64,000 nucleotides of DNA, taken from contig JACGCK010000045.1 in assembly GCA_014925825.1 (NCBI GenBank), positions 1 through 64,000 of the forward strand, given 5' to 3'. The notes beneath the pieces were generated by a model, which searched no databases, was not told the origin of the DNA, and saw only the letters and a list, made by a program, of their open reading frames with translations. Each line of letters opens with the position of its first letter. Positions within the stretch are counted from its first letter, which is position 1. Source of the stretch: Pholiota molesta. Taxonomy: Eukaryota > Basidiomycota > Agaricomycetes > Agaricales > Strophariaceae. The translations under genes and the position numbers were made by a program. This document shows positions 21,720-33,125 of this stretch, in pieces.

Positions 21720-22349
21720 CATGAAGAACATTTTCTACCATATGAACCTATTGTGCAGCCCAATATCCACCCACTATCTCGAATTCATTCAAACCCATAT
21801 GTATATTCGAGCTTTATGGCTTTTGTCATGTCCTTCACTGACGACTCTTGTCCTCACATTTACTCGCTTGTCGGTCGAGATGGACCTGATCGTCACGTTT
21901 CTGGAGAGGTCTGGATGCTCTTTGGAGGCTATCGCTTCTGAACGCAAATATAGGTTTCACGAATGATCTCATGAAAATGTATGAAGGAATTCCGACGTTG
22001 CAGCACCTACACATGGAGTTTCGCCCGGACTATCCGTCACCTGCGTCATCCAATATCTTTGCTCCCCTCGCCGAATTTTCGATTGTCGATGGGCAGAAAA
22101 AGGCGCGATATCTGCCAGCTCTCCGTTTGTTGACTTTGAAAACGGACTCGATTGACGATTGAATATTGGACGCTGGTCCCAAGCATCTTTGTCACTCCCA
22201 CCGCACATTCTTCGACAGGTCTGGAATGCCATAGACATGCGCTTGAGGACGTTGCAATTTGTTTGGAAACGAATCTTGATTCAGATTTAGCTTCTATGAT
22301 CGGTGAGGAGACGCGGAGAGGATTGTGCATTTGGGCGAGGCGGGTGTGA
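21720..22349 (+). pseudogene. F-box-type protein remnant (C-terminal leucine-rich part)
   Basis: Frames here resemble the C-terminal repeats of Agaricomycete F-box proteins: CPSLTTLVLTF followed by a FLERSGCSLEA unit, then MYEGIPTLQHLHMEF and a C-terminal segment ending at 22349. The reading frame must switch around 21,930-21,950, and again near 22,160, without clear introns. No F-box domain or start codon is present upstream, because the Copia LTR sequence begins there. I interpret it as the tail of a gene truncated next to the retroelement. Confidence is limited by the degenerate nature of these repeats. Confidence 0.4.
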
Positions 22350-22888
22350 AGTGGAAGATACAGTGCCAAAACGATATGATCGAGGTGAATGGCAGTTGAT
22401 TTCGATTTGCTAATATGGACGGAACGTGGGTCAAAAGGCTCATGTGCATAGGACTATTGTAAGGGGAATGATAAAATGCCACGATCTCTTGGACAAAATT
22501 TGCGATTCTAATTCGATTCGATTGGCGATTAACTTGCCAAGATGCAGCTTGTTGCAGCGCGGTTATTGAGGACTGCGTTGGCAAGCGTCGCGTTGCGAGA
22601 CTACGAAGCAATTGATGGGTGAGACCAAGACAACAGTCTGCGGGTCTTCCAAGGGTCTTCCTACTTATGCGGCACATCATTATAAAGTCCTTGAAAAGAT
22701 GATTTGCTCCGTATTGTACGCATCTAATATAAAACAAAATGCACTCGAGACCCTCTACCTGACGGGAATGCTATACAAATATTACACCCCAATTAAATAA
22801 AAACCGACGTGCTCTACAAATGACTCGCAATCCTCAGCATGTAAAATCCTACCAATTCCAAGTCCAAAGGCAAACACGACGGCAAAGC
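22350..22888. other. Spacer with no recognised gene
   Basis: Between the F-box remnant and the 3' end of the intact F-box gene. The minus-strand frame 22294-22737 has no domain and no splice context. Nothing else stands out. Confidence 0.45.
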
Positions 22889-24671
22889 TCATAGTTCCAG
22901 CCGACTGCCTCCACTCATCGACGACCGATACCAAAGCCCCTCCCCTGCGTTCTCATCGGAGCGCGCGACGTAGTCCCTGGCGGGCGTCGTGATGACTTTC
23001 GAGATGGCCGACGTGTCGAGGGGCCCGAACGTGGTGACGCTCTCCGTGATCTCCTTGTTGACGCGGTAGATGTGCCCGATCGACGGGTTCCCGCTGCGCC
23101 CGCCGCGGTTGCTTTCGGAGTCCGCGGAGGCGATGGTGAGGTGCGCGAGGTGCGGCAGGTCGTCTGCAATTTCGAGGAGAGTCCACTATGAGACGACGTG
23201 GTTAAGTACATGACGGATGGTGCTCAGGAGATGGATGGACTCACGACTACATCCTGTTTCTTTGCGCGATCGATCTCTGCGGAATTGATATGGATCTTGA
23301 GCGTTTCCAGATTGGCACACTGCAGCAAACTCGCGCAATTATGTCGCCCGAAGCACCATTTCCCCTCATACTCAGGGGTGATCTCAAGTGCCGCCAACGA
23401 GTCTGCATGTCGTGGAAGAACAGCCTGGTAGAACTGCATGGCGAGGGTATCCGACGCGAGACCGTCGTTCGCCGGCGCGGAGCTCAGCCTGAGCTTTTGG
23501 AGCCCAGAATACGCGGCGAGGTAGTCCAGGAACCCGGGCGTGACGCCGTCCGTGGCGATCTCCCGAAGCCAGATGCGCTCCCGGCGCAGCGCGTCCCAGA
23601 TCTCGTCGTACGACGCACAGCACGCCGCGGTGCGCGCGACGAGCGCTGCGATCGCGGCGGCGTCGAGGCCGACGGGCGGGCTGCTGCGCGTGTCGACGTT
23701 GTCGTGTAGGGAGAGCGTGTGCAGGGCATGCAGGTGGGGCAGGGTCGTGGGATCGAGGCGGACGCCCCAGTTCTGCAGCGTAAGATGCGAGAGCGCGAGC
23801 GGAGAGGCTGGGGGCACGGCGCTGAGTATATCGTGCAGCGTCGAAAGGTCGCTCCCGTTTGCGCGGCCCTTGAACCCGACGTCGAGATGCGTCAGTTGCG
23901 GAGAGTTAGAGATGAGCGTACGGAGGCCTGCTACGATGTCCGTGCGGTAGTCGGGGCAATATCCGGTGATGGTGATCTGGCGCATGTCATTGAGTTGCTC
24001 CAGTTTCAACGAGGGCGCGGGCGCGCCGCCGAGGGATATTCGCAGCACTTTGAGGAAAGGCAGGGATACGAGCGAGTCCATGACCACAATCTGCGCCCAT
24101 TCCGGGTCATTGATGCCGATATGCCACCTGCATCGAACTGAATAAATTGCGAAACCGCTTCATATAATATAAACACGCACCAGACTTCCTGGACCTTGCT
24201 CAGCGACGAGATGGCCTGGCCCAGATACGTGAGGATGCCCCTGTTCGACTGGTGCGTCTCCGCCAACGGGCCCCTGCTCCGCGACCTCGATCCCCGCGAG
24301 CGTTCCACGGAGCGCGACCGCGACCGCGCGCCTAGGTGCGAGTCCGGGCTGAACCCCCGGATCTCAAGCGAGCGCGCGTGGCGCCGGGCCGTCGTCGTGC
24401 GCTCCGCGAGTGCCTCGAGCTGCGCGCAGATGAGGTCCGGCTGGTAGTTGCTGTATTTGATGACGATGTTCGCGAAGAGCTGGTGCTCGACGATGGCGTT
24501 GAGCTGCGTGCATGTGAGCCGCAGGGTCTTTTTGTATGTGCCCTCGAGCTACGAACGGATGTGCATTGTGTATGTAGGAGTGAGTGAGGGATGCGTGTTG
24601 GGAACACGACAACGCACCTGGTCTGTGATTTTCTCGATGAGCTCTAGCGGGAGAGAAAGGAAATCCAACAT
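22889..24671 (-). CDS. F-box domain protein with leucine-rich C-terminus
   Basis: Probable substrate adaptor of an SCF ubiquitin ligase. Four exons fit exactly: 24618-24671, 24181-24548, 23245-24127 and 22889-23185, totalling 1602 nt and 533 residues. The N-terminus begins with a short F-box-like LPLELIEKI helix. The second exon has the LRLTCTQLNAIVEHQLFANIVI segment typical of Agaricomycete F-box proteins, and the remainder consists of irregular leucine-rich repeats (HLTLQNW, LHTLSLHDN, LQKLRLSS, LETLKIHI). The gene is GC-rich compared with the surrounding retroelement sequence. The target is unknown, and the F-box call rests on the N-terminal pattern plus overall architecture. Confidence 0.75.
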
Positions 24672-25038
24672 GAGAATGGGAAGTAACGAGTGTGAGTACA
24701 AAGCCGTTTACCTTATGAACGACATGACGAACGGAGCTTGGATGATGTGCTGATCGCCAAGCGAATGGTAATATCACGACAAGTTCTGGTGGCTTGAGCG
24801 TTGGGGATACCTATTCGCGTCATCCCGAGAGTCCGAGACATCATCAGACATCGTCCGCCAAGGGGGTCTCCAAAGTCAGCCACCTTCCCCAAAGAATACT
24901 GAATGCTGCACTTTTCGTTTACGTGTTTCTGTTCAAAAGGAAAGCGAGGCCAGTTGGCTGGGTGAATACCGAAGGTCCGTAATATGTTTTCCGGATCTAG
25001 TCAAAGTTGTCGTCACGGGGCTGATCGTACGGCGCCTC
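24672..25038. other. Promoter-side spacer of the F-box gene
   Basis: No gene is recognised. The right border is where homology to the inverted duplicate at 60.2-62.1 kb begins. Confidence 0.45.
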
Positions 25039-26850
25039 GATGCTTTTCATGTCCGGCATACTGGGGTTCGTTTTCAAATCGCCGGAGTGCCGAATCCATC
25101 CAGAAGAACAGAGTTTATCCATTCGTACCACTCGAAAACCTAAAGGGAATTAGGAACCGACCAAAAATATTATACTTATGTTCAGTATACAAAAGCTAGG
25201 AGCGGGTATTCCATCGAACTTCGAAAGTGGCCCACCATGTATATACTGCTAGTAACGAATGGAGTACAATTGTTAGGTTGATCAGCGCAAACTAGTAGAA
25301 ACGTTGGAAGGACAACAGCGACATACCAACTTATGTCAAGTCGCGCAGCAGTCTAACCTCGCTTCCTTGGGGTATAGCTCCCCATCTTCTACCGCTCGAA
25401 ATAGCCATTCGATAGTGGGTTTCATCTTGAGACGACGAGTGGTAGATCGAACGTGCGATGTCGTATTACTTCGATTGCTGCGCATATGTGTAAGAGTTTA
25501 CGGCCCGTTTTCCTCTACGCAAATCCAACTCGTCCCAAGTCCAGCCCATACGTCGACAATCTTGCTGTTCTCTTCATGTGGAGTCCAGAGTTTCATGGGC
25601 GTTGGTACGTCGTCTGTGTTTCCCACCCCGAGATTGCCGTGCTCGTTCCAACCCCAGCCCCATAACTGCGATGGTCCAGTGCTGGTAGGAGCTACAAGCA
25701 ACAGTACGTGCTCGCTGCCGCAAGCAATCTTGGGGAATGGGCCGTGGCGATCCAGCTCGGCAGGAAAGTTGATCTGGCCCACTGGAGAGGCACCCTCTTC
25801 GCTCCATCCGAGCTGGTTGTGCGAATTACTTCCGGAAGAATACATTGTCCATTGTTCTTGATCTTGAGCGACGATGTACGTTCCGTTCCAGGTGCACCCG
25901 ATACTTTGAGCTTTGTTTTCGCAGTTGGTGAAGTTTTTTACGACCTCTAGTTGACCTTTTCGGTTGGAGCCAAGACATAAAGGCACTCCTGAGTCATCCA
26001 GAGCAACTGTGTGGTGAATGCCAAGAGCTAGAGAGACGACGTTCGAAGAAGGAAGCGAAACGATCTGAGGTGTAGGTGTGAACGGTTTACTTCCCAGATC
26101 TCCGAGTTGACCATGACGACATGATCCCCAGCCCACCAAGATCGGGGAAGAGGAAGGAGCCGCATTTGCGCGTAGAATAACATGACGTTGGCCGCAGTAT
26201 ATCCCTAGCACGTCCAGGCTTTCTGAGAGGGCTGGAATATGGTCAAAGCGGATGATGTGGAAGTCTTTAGCTGGTTGACCCTTCTTCAAGCCACCGATAC
26301 CGAGGTCACCAAAATCATCGGATCCCATAGATAAAACTACGTCCGCTTGTCCATCGCAAGACAGCACGACGAAGCTCGTTTCCCAAGTGGCAGAGATAAA
26401 TTTGATACGATAACTTTGCAGGTCAGCATCCGCTAATGCCAAATCGAGCTTTCGAAAGAGAGTCGTCGTAGATGAGTGCTGATACGTCCGTCCGAGTTGA
26501 CCCTTGCGCCCATCTCCACACCCCCACAGCTCCCTCCTTTCTCCGTCTATCTCGAGAAGAACCAGCGTATGGTTCGCTCCTGTTGCAATATCGATGATTC
26601 GCGACGTTCCAGTGGGCAGAGTATTTGGTGGATGATCGAGAAAAGAGCATTTTTGGAAAATATGGGAATCCTCCAGAGAACTATTCCCCAGGTGCCCGTG
26701 TGCGTTTGACCCAGTTGATAAGAGAGAAAATCTTGAGGTCATGATATTGAAGGAAACAAAGCACCATCAGTGCCTCGGAACTTTGAGCAGGCGGGGATGC
26801 CCGAACTTTTAAGCGCCGGTCTAAATGAACTCTGCCGCTGCTGAACGCAG
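25039..26850 (-). repeat. Left arm of a 1.8-kb inverted duplication
   Basis: This arm matches 60220-62081 in opposite orientation. It covers the RCC1-repeat ORF plus about 460 bp of 3' flank and about 100 bp of 5' flank. Similarity is high inside the ORF and lower, with indels, in the 3' flank, ending near the GATGCTTTTCATG word. The arms are separated by about 33 kb. Confidence 0.8.
25498..26742 (-). CDS. RCC1-repeat beta-propeller protein (copy 1), Ats1/Kti13-like candidate
   Basis: Single-exon 414-residue protein made of RCC1-type blades. Recognisable repeat cores are LLSTGSNAHGHLGN, LWGCGDGRKGQLGR, VLSMGSDDFGDLGIG, LVGWGSCRHGQLGD, LCLGSNRKGQLE, MYSSGSNSHNQLGW and LWGWGWNEHGNLGVG. Size and composition fit small fungal propellers such as Ats1/Kti13, which partners Kti11 in Elongator-linked tRNA modification and diphthamide synthesis. 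That assignment is inference; a Ran exchange-factor role is less likely because the typical RCC1 N-terminal basic tail is absent. A near-identical intact paralogue is at 60320-61564 with compensating three-base indels, so both copies appear to be under coding constraint. Confidence 0.85.
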   Translation of the reverse strand: MTSRFSLLSTGSNAHGHLGNSSLEDSHIFQKCSFLDHPPNTLPTGTSRIIDIATGANHTLVLLEIDGERRELWGCGDGRKGQLGRTYQHSSTTTLFRKLDLALADADLQSYRIKFISATWETSFVVLSCDGQADVVLSMGSDDFGDLGIGGLKKGQPAKDFHIIRFDHIPALSESLDVLGIYCGQRHVILRANAAPSSSPILVGWGSCRHGQLGDLGSKPFTPTPQIVSLPSSNVVSLALGIHHTVALDDSGVPLCLGSNRKGQLEVVKNFTNCENKAQSIGCTWNGTYIVAQDQEQWTMYSSGSNSHNQLGWSEEGASPVGQINFPAELDRHGPFPKIACGSEHVLLLVAPTSTGPSQLWGWGWNEHGNLGVGNTDDVPTPMKLWTPHEENSKIVDVWAGLGTSWICVEENGP

Positions 26851-27402
26851 GTCACTCCAACACCCATTTATTATCCTTATTATCCAGTCCCAAGTCGACA
26901 GCATCTCCTTCCAGTTATAATCTGCGCAAGATCTAAAGATGAATTGAAGATGAGCATCATTGTGCGTTGTATCATTTCTACACGATACCATTCGACCGAG
27001 TCGATACTCCTTGAGAGTTAATTAAAACACGAAACCATCCATGAAACCATCGCAGCTCAGTTTTGTACTAGTCGATGCTCCTTTCAACTACCGATATCTC
27101 GGCTGAGCCTTCCTACCTTAACTGCAAACGAACAGGCTCTCAACCCTGACTCAACTGAAAATAGCCACCTGAGTGAGAAACCCGCTTGCCTCAACTTGAA
27201 TGGCCGAGTTTGATGGAAGTTAAATGCTCCTTGCATTCGTTGCTGGTAAGTTATCGAATACAGAATTCGAGGGGAGTCCTTAAATAAAGAATTTTACACT
27301 ACATAAATACCTCAGTATCATAATACGAGATGCCATGGCTCGGTAATAAATCCGAAAAGAACAAGAAAAAAGTATACAGAGCAGACGGGTATCATTCAAG
27401 CC
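26851..27402. other. AT-rich spacer, no gene recognised
   Basis: About 550 bp between the RCC1 gene promoter and the 3' end of the interrupted host gene. No domain, RNA gene or repeat boundary is visible. Confidence 0.45.
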
Positions 27403-27897
27403 CTATCTTAAGTATTTCCGAACAGCATAAGACAACCCGCAGAGTGTTTCGCAGGATCGGGAAGGAGCAGGAGGAAGGGATTTATCATAATCTGGAACAC
27501 AGTGTGGATCAGACCCATCCACCGGCGAAATCAAGGCGGGTGACTGCACTGCGTCGATCATGGCGCGGTACACATCAAGCGTGAAAGGCCGACCCAAGTC
27601 CAGTTCCGGGATCTTGAAAGCTGATGGTGCACCGGCGTTGATGTTTGTGCTGCTCTTATAGGCGACACCTCTTCCTTCTGTACTAGATATCGCAGTTGAA
27701 AGGTTTGGGCTCGGGCTAACTTCCGCCGTTGGAGTGACTTTCACTGTTCTGTACGACTGGCGCAAAAGACGGTGATCTGAAAGACGGTAGCTCATATGTT
27801 AACCTTCGCTGTATTTTTTGATCGGAAGACCGGTGAGGAGCGTACCATTTTGGTCGTTTTCCTGTACGATGTTTTCCGTGGATTTCTGTGCGTAGGG
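27403..27897 (-). pseudogene. 3' part of a host gene interrupted by the TIR element
   Basis: Minus-strand coding sequence entering from the element border at the CCCTAC word (candidate target duplication), running through a QKSTENIVQEND segment and a likely 69-bp intron (GTACGC...TTAAC...CAG). It then continues in the long frame that ends at 27403. The predicted protein part is Ser/Pro-rich, with a segment LGRPFTLDVYRAMIDAVQSP. No family is recognised. It belongs with 33126-33695, and the two parts join in frame when the element and one copy of the 6-bp duplication are disregarded. Confidence 0.55.
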
Positions 27898-28186
27898 TAC
27901 GGTGGCCGAGAACCGCAAGGCTCACTGGCACTCGACATTTGAACTCGCACCTCGCGTAGCCGACACGTCACATGCGGCCGCGCCGACGTCCATTCACACG
28001 CTCCCGCTGTACCACATCCGATCTTCATGAGTGCGCGAAATGTGTAGCACGGCACTATGGCCTCTAAAAACTATCTAAATAGCTTCTTAAATACTTGTAG
28101 TATATAGGAAGACTGCTTAGAAGTATATACCATATGTATTCCATTCAAAAAATCGATGCCACACCAATTCAAGTGCTATTTGAGAA
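27898..28186 (+). repeat. Left terminal inverted repeat
   Basis: Inverted match to 32837-33119. The outer about 200 bp are almost identical, apart from a 6-bp TGGCAC-type insertion on this side near 27927. The inner about 80 bp hold most of the substitutions. The integrase stop codon lies about 7 bp beyond the inner edge. Confidence 0.85.
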
Positions 28187-28192
28187 GGATAT

Positions 28193-29819
28193 TCAATTCC
28201 CTCCTGCCTCAGCGGCTATGTGGTCCTCTTCAGCACATTCAAGCATTCTGAGAAACACCTTCCAGCCAACCTTCGCACTTAACTCTGGTGATCCGATTTT
28301 TTCAAAGAGGTATTGGCTGAATTGTACCATCTCATCCGAACCAAACTGGAGGAGATCTGGTCTATCATATTTCTCCAAAAGTTTGTCGATGTCTTCTCCT
28401 GGAATCGCAATCAGTTGATTTTCAAGGCCTTCCCAATCTTCTGGGTGCTCGTACATGTCGATTCGGCGACATCCTGTGGGAAGGAGGCTCTTGGCTTGCT
28501 TTCGGACTCTATGGGACTGACTTTCCTTGACAATCATATCAAGTCGAAGTTGCACTATTTTTCCCCAAAGCCACAAAGCCACACCCCTAATAAGATTAAT
28601 TAGAGAGCCTGTTTGTCTTAATTAGAAATATAATGGACGTACTCATGAATAGGATTATCCTGATGAAAGCCGATTAAACCCTTGCCGGAAGTATACTCGA
28701 AAGCAACGTTCCCAAGTTCTTTCTCCCAGATTGGATGCCAATTACGTTCACGAGTAACGTTGTAAATGCTTTTGACGGCCTTGTGAGCAGGAAGAATCTC
28801 TTCAGAGAGATAAGGCTGGTATATTTGTCTTGTCAAATTTAATGAGATGGATGAATTATATTATTGACAACAGTCAATAAACATACCGCAAAGTTGTAAT
28901 CAGTGGAATGAGTTTTGAGAGCTCAGAACCCTTATCAGTCGCTGTTTGTACGCACATTCCTTTGAACAGAATCAGCTTGATAAGTCTATGCACAATAAAC
29001 GAGACACATACCTCCAATCTTTCGAACAAGTCGAAGGTAGAGCGCTGGTGGAACATCTGCTAACCTTGCATTAGGGACAGCCCAAAGTCCCAGTTCAACG
29101 CGGCAGCATTTGTCGATTGCCCCCCAAACTGCGATTCCCATTGATCGAAGTATCTTTTCATGGCCATCCAGACACCACTCTTCATTGGGACCAGAAGAGT
29201 ACAAGCCGTGATGATGCACTTTTCGAGTGCAAGGATGACGAGCTGCAGCTGCACTAGGATTCTCAGCTTGCCGGAAAGTGGTGATAAAATCACTAAGAGG
29301 GTCAAAAAAAAATCAATCAGTATGAATTAATAAACATTAATCTCTATCTCACCGAAGGATATGAACTCCTTTATGCGCCAGTTTTTCCTTGACTAATCGA
29401 GCTCCCCATCTACCAAGTGGATCATCTTCTGAAACCTTCAAAATGGCGACGCCTTGATCAATAGTGTCCATTCCACTTCGTCGTGCTGTCTTGATATTTT
29501 TGTTCTTCATAACAAGTTGGACTGAACGCAAGCTAAGTGCGTCACACAAAAGAATCAGTATAAATAATTTACTATGGCATGAGGTTAATACGAACCTAAT
29601 GGTAATTGCATGATCTCTAAGAAGGTGTTGCGGCATATCCTTCTGTCGGACACCAGTATTGATATAATTTTGAAGAATTGTCGGTAGTTCAGGATGATCT
29701 TCAACTGTTGGGCAATATTGGTAAGTGATAATATCTGAACTGGAAGAGTTTTACTAACGGATAGGGCGATTCCTGTGTTGATTGCTGCCAGAAGGATTGT
29801 TATTTCTATTGAAGCACAT
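28193..29819 (-). CDS. DDE integrase/transposase (rve-type core)
   Basis: Multi-exon gene read as ATG at 29819, exon 1 to 29759, an intron at 29705-29758, and further exons near 29.6, 29.45, 29.2, 29.0, 28.8 and 28.5 kb. The N-terminal about 100 residues look helix-turn-helix-like (LLRDHAITISLRSVQLVMK). The catalytic core shows a first Asp in EEWCLDGHEKI, a second in TATDKGSELSKL, and a candidate Glu in NVTRERNWHPIWEKEL, in the order expected for the retroviral-integrase fold. The C-terminal about 130 residues continue a conserved region seen in Agaricomycete integrase core proteins. All blocks are recovered with short GT-AG introns and no stops that I could find, so the gene may be functional. 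Confidence 0.7.
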
Positions 29820-30064
29820 CCTTGGTCATTGAGATGGTCTCAAAAATTTCAGCTGTACTTATAGAAAATATTGAGACGCACAGACCATACTGAAGGCCTA
29901 GAGGGGTTCCAAACGGATGAGTGCCGGACCACTCAGATCCCTGTCTTCAATTTGGACGTCTCAAAAAATTGGTAGAGAGGCTCTGACATGGTTCGATGAA
30001 TATTTGAGCTCTGGTACTATAAATACAGGTGAATATTTCGTCTCAAGTCCTTACAATATTCCCC
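29820..30064. promoter_or_regulatory. Divergent promoter between integrase and alpha-kinase
   Basis: 245-bp head-to-head interval inside the TIR element that must contain the start regions of both genes. It suggests shared regulation. No specific operator or TATA element is obvious. Confidence 0.4.
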
Positions 30065-32754
30065 ATGGTTTACTGCTCTGGTTGTTCAGCCTCTTTCCCA
30101 AATCTCACTGGTAATCGATGTGGGCGGTGCAAGACCTTTTCTCCAAAGCCTAAAGAGAACTGGCGCATGTGTACTTCATGCGGAGACTTGTACGAGTTTC
30201 TTGATATGGCAATATGTGTCAAATGTCAAGTCGATCAAGGTTTGTCTATCTATTTATTTGTGTCTTTCTGGTACTGAGATACAATTACATTTATAGACAA
30301 GGCTGACAATTCCGGTGCTGCTATTCATCATGCGATGTCTAATTCAGTCAATCCAAGGACCCATAAGTAGCAACCATGGAACTCCAGTCTACACCAATCC
30401 TTATATCAACAACACTATTGCTCACACCCCGGATGACAGTGACGAGGTATTTACATATTCTATTCTATAAATCTCTCCCTTCTATTAACTCTTATTATTT
30501 CGCAGTGGCGCCGTCGAGAGGCGGAAAGGATTACAATCTCAATTGGGAACAGTCACTTAAGCGCTGTTGCACGTGCTAATCCAACCGTCAAGGTCGCAAA
30601 TGCGAAGTTCAAATACAAAGCACCAATGGTATCTCGGGCAGTGGCAAAATATAATATCATGGTATTTAATTTATTTAATTCTACCTTTCTCAGCAGATTA
30701 GTACTGACTTTCTTGTGCAAAGATCAAGAATATAGTTCATCGCAATAGCCCTCGAACAAAAGTGACTTGCTATGATCCAACCATTATTCCAGTTGAGGAG
30801 GGCCATCTCTGGACTGATATACAAGAAGACATCCGAATTTTTTTGGACAATATCTATGGTGAAAATTTTCATCATCGTATTTATTCAAGGTGTGCAATCT
30901 TGTCTTTTAAATCCTGATTTTAAGATTCTATACTGATTATAATTATAGCAAGGATTTTTCGCTTTGTTACCAGAACTCAAACACCGCACTCAGTGAATAT
31001 GAGGAGTCAGCAGTCTTTGGAGTAATTTGGAATGACACCATGAAGAATATTGGTCTCTGTATCACCGAAAAAGCGGCCAAGGTTCGCACTCTTGAGCTGA
31101 TTGCTATAGTCAACTATCCGGTCATAAAATCTATGATGGATGACGAGGATGTGGAAGACGTGAGTATGATTCTTGCTTTATTTGATTTAATTCTATTGAC
31201 CTTACTAATTTATACAAGGAGTTTTCAACCAAGGGTCGGAAGTCCATGAAGCGAAAGGCCCTCAATACAGGTTTTAATCCCTCTACAAGTGTTGACGGCC
31301 GTTCCAAGTGTTCGTATTTTTTTACCTATACCTTGTGCATAACCGACTGATTGTGCTCCAATATTAAGGGATGGCTATCTCAGGCCCTAACTCATATCTC
31401 ACAAATATTACTGCTAATTTCATTCAAGAGGCCATATATATGGTTATGAAGACAGAGTGCAATATTTCCGGACCAAATATACGCTGGGTACGTTCTCCAG
31501 AAATGCAAATGCGCTTAGAAGAGAAGAAAATAGGCGCCGGGAAGACGAAGGAAGCATTCAAGGTTAGCTTCTTCTACATTCTATGATCAAAGTTTACTAA
31601 TATTCTTCTGTAGCTTAAGATCGGTGATTCTAACATAAGCTATGCAGGCAAGCGCTTCTACTACATTGGCGACAATACCGGTCGTGCCGGCGTCTCCTTA
31701 GAAGATAATGTCAAGAATCTTTGTGAAGAATTGGTACGACAAAAGGTCGCACAGCAAGCTCTGATAAAATTTGACGAGCAAATCAAATCCAACAAGATTA
31801 ATGGATATAGTATGTTGCATCCAGCATGTTTTTCTGTAGGCTTATGCTCATTTTTGCATTCATAGATCTCAAAGTGGCCGATGCTTTCCTACTTACAGTC
31901 ACTGAAGGCCAGGATCGAGGCTTAGCATGGATTGTTGACCCACTTTTAGAATCATCCGCTACCATCAAGTTCTCCGGAACAAATGAAGCAGGTCACAATG
32001 GAGACCTTATGGGAATGACTTGCGACGCATTTGCGCATTTCTCCCTCTATGATTCATCGGGCACCTGCGTATTTGTCGACATTCAAGGTAATTTGATAGC
32101 ACATAGTAAGATTGTTATTTTAACTCATACTTTCTTAGGAATTCAAGGAAAAGATAGATCGAGTGGACGTTCTCAAGGGGCAAATACATTAACTCTCTTC
32201 GACTTAATGGCTCATAGGTAACTTAAGTCCAACGAATTACTTGTCTTGAGGGCCATTGCTTTGCATGGCATGTACTCGTCTAAGCCTTTTGGTTATCAGT
32301 ACAAATATATATATTTCAAGAATTCCAAAAGCCTGGAAAGATGCTCTTCACACGACAAGAAAAATTTTTATGTTGTTATTATTATTAAACTCGCTTTCAT
32401 AGTTTTCATATACACTATCATATTGCTGTTATGTAACAAGAAACTGGATTGCATTGACTCAAACTACAAAGTTGTAACTAAAACAATTCTAAAATGCTAT
32501 CCCATGACCCCGCGATCTTCGTGCTCGACGTAGTCGATGACGGTACTGAAGGCATCGACGAATTCAAGCGCCAGCACACCTGCAACTCCATATGCAAAGA
32601 GCTTCAACTTCCGGACATTTCCCAGGAGGACGAAGCTCAAGCGCCGGTAGAACCTGCAGACGACTTGAAATACATCACTAAACCTAATGATGGGGCCAAC
32701 AAAAAACTCCTGAAGGTAAATTTTTCACTCTTTCATGTAAATTCATGCTTATAA
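30065..32754 (+). CDS. Alpha-type protein kinase with N-terminal CxxC zinc region, possibly broken near its end
   Basis: Atypical serine/threonine kinase of the MHCK/eEF2K class. The first about 55 residues carry four CxxC pairs (CSGC, CGRC, CTSC, CVKC), probably a zinc-binding module. The kinase domain follows over many short exons. Diagnostic features are WIVDPLLESSATIKFSG, the CDAFAHFSLYDSSG segment, the VDIQG motif with its Asp, FDLMAH, and the C-terminal zinc motif HTCNSICKELQL near 32,600. Between 32,221 and 32,493 I find no GT-AG pair that joins FDLMAH to the HTCN segment in frame, so this copy may be decayed there or use an unusual exon. Agaricomycetes are known for expanded alpha-kinase families; linkage to a transposon is the unusual point here. 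Confidence 0.65.
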
Positions 32755-32836
32755 GTGTTCTATACAGTAGGCTCTGAGGCTGAAGGCAATTGAGCTATGG
32801 CTAATCCATAATTGCTTCAATCCAAACAGATTACAA

Positions 32837-33119
32837 TTCTCAAACAATACTTGAGTTGGTGCGGCATCGATTTTTTGAATGAAATACATAGAATATATAC
32901 TTCTAAGCAGTTTTCCTATATACTACAAGTATTTAAGAAGCTATTTAGATAGTTTTTAGAGGCCATAGTGCCGTGCTACACATTTCGCGCACTCATGAAG
33001 ATCGGATGTGGTACAGCGGGAGCGTGTGAATGGACGTCGGCGCGGCCGCATGTGACGTGTCGGCTACGCGAGGTGCGAGTTCAAATGTCGAGTGAGCCTT
33101 GCGGTTCTCGGCCACCGTA
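32837..33119 (-). repeat. Right terminal inverted repeat
   Basis: Inverted match to 27898-28186. It ends at CTCGGCCACCGTA (33119), followed by six bases and then the GTAGGG direct repeat. Confidence 0.85.
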
Positions 33120-33125
33120 CTACGG

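Larger units (their letters stand above)
27898..33125. mobile_element. 5.2-kb TIR element with DDE integrase and alpha-kinase
   Basis: The borders are long terminal inverted repeats of about 280-290 bp (27898-28186 and 32837-33119), starting TACGGTGGCCGAG. They are flanked by the 6-bp direct repeat GTAGGG (27892-27897 and 33126-33131). The right end has about six extra bases (33120-33125) between the inverted repeat and the duplication. The interior holds two divergent multi-exon genes, an rve-type DDE integrase (minus) and an alpha-kinase-like protein (plus), separated by about 245 bp. Removing the element joins two parts of a host exon in frame. The integrase as transposase and the kinase as cargo or accessory are inferences. 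Integrase-derived cut-and-paste elements such as Ginger are the nearest concept I know. Confidence 0.75.

Noticed and set aside
22294..22737. 147-codon minus-strand frame
   Set aside because: Overlaps the F-box remnant antisense and has no recognisable features.
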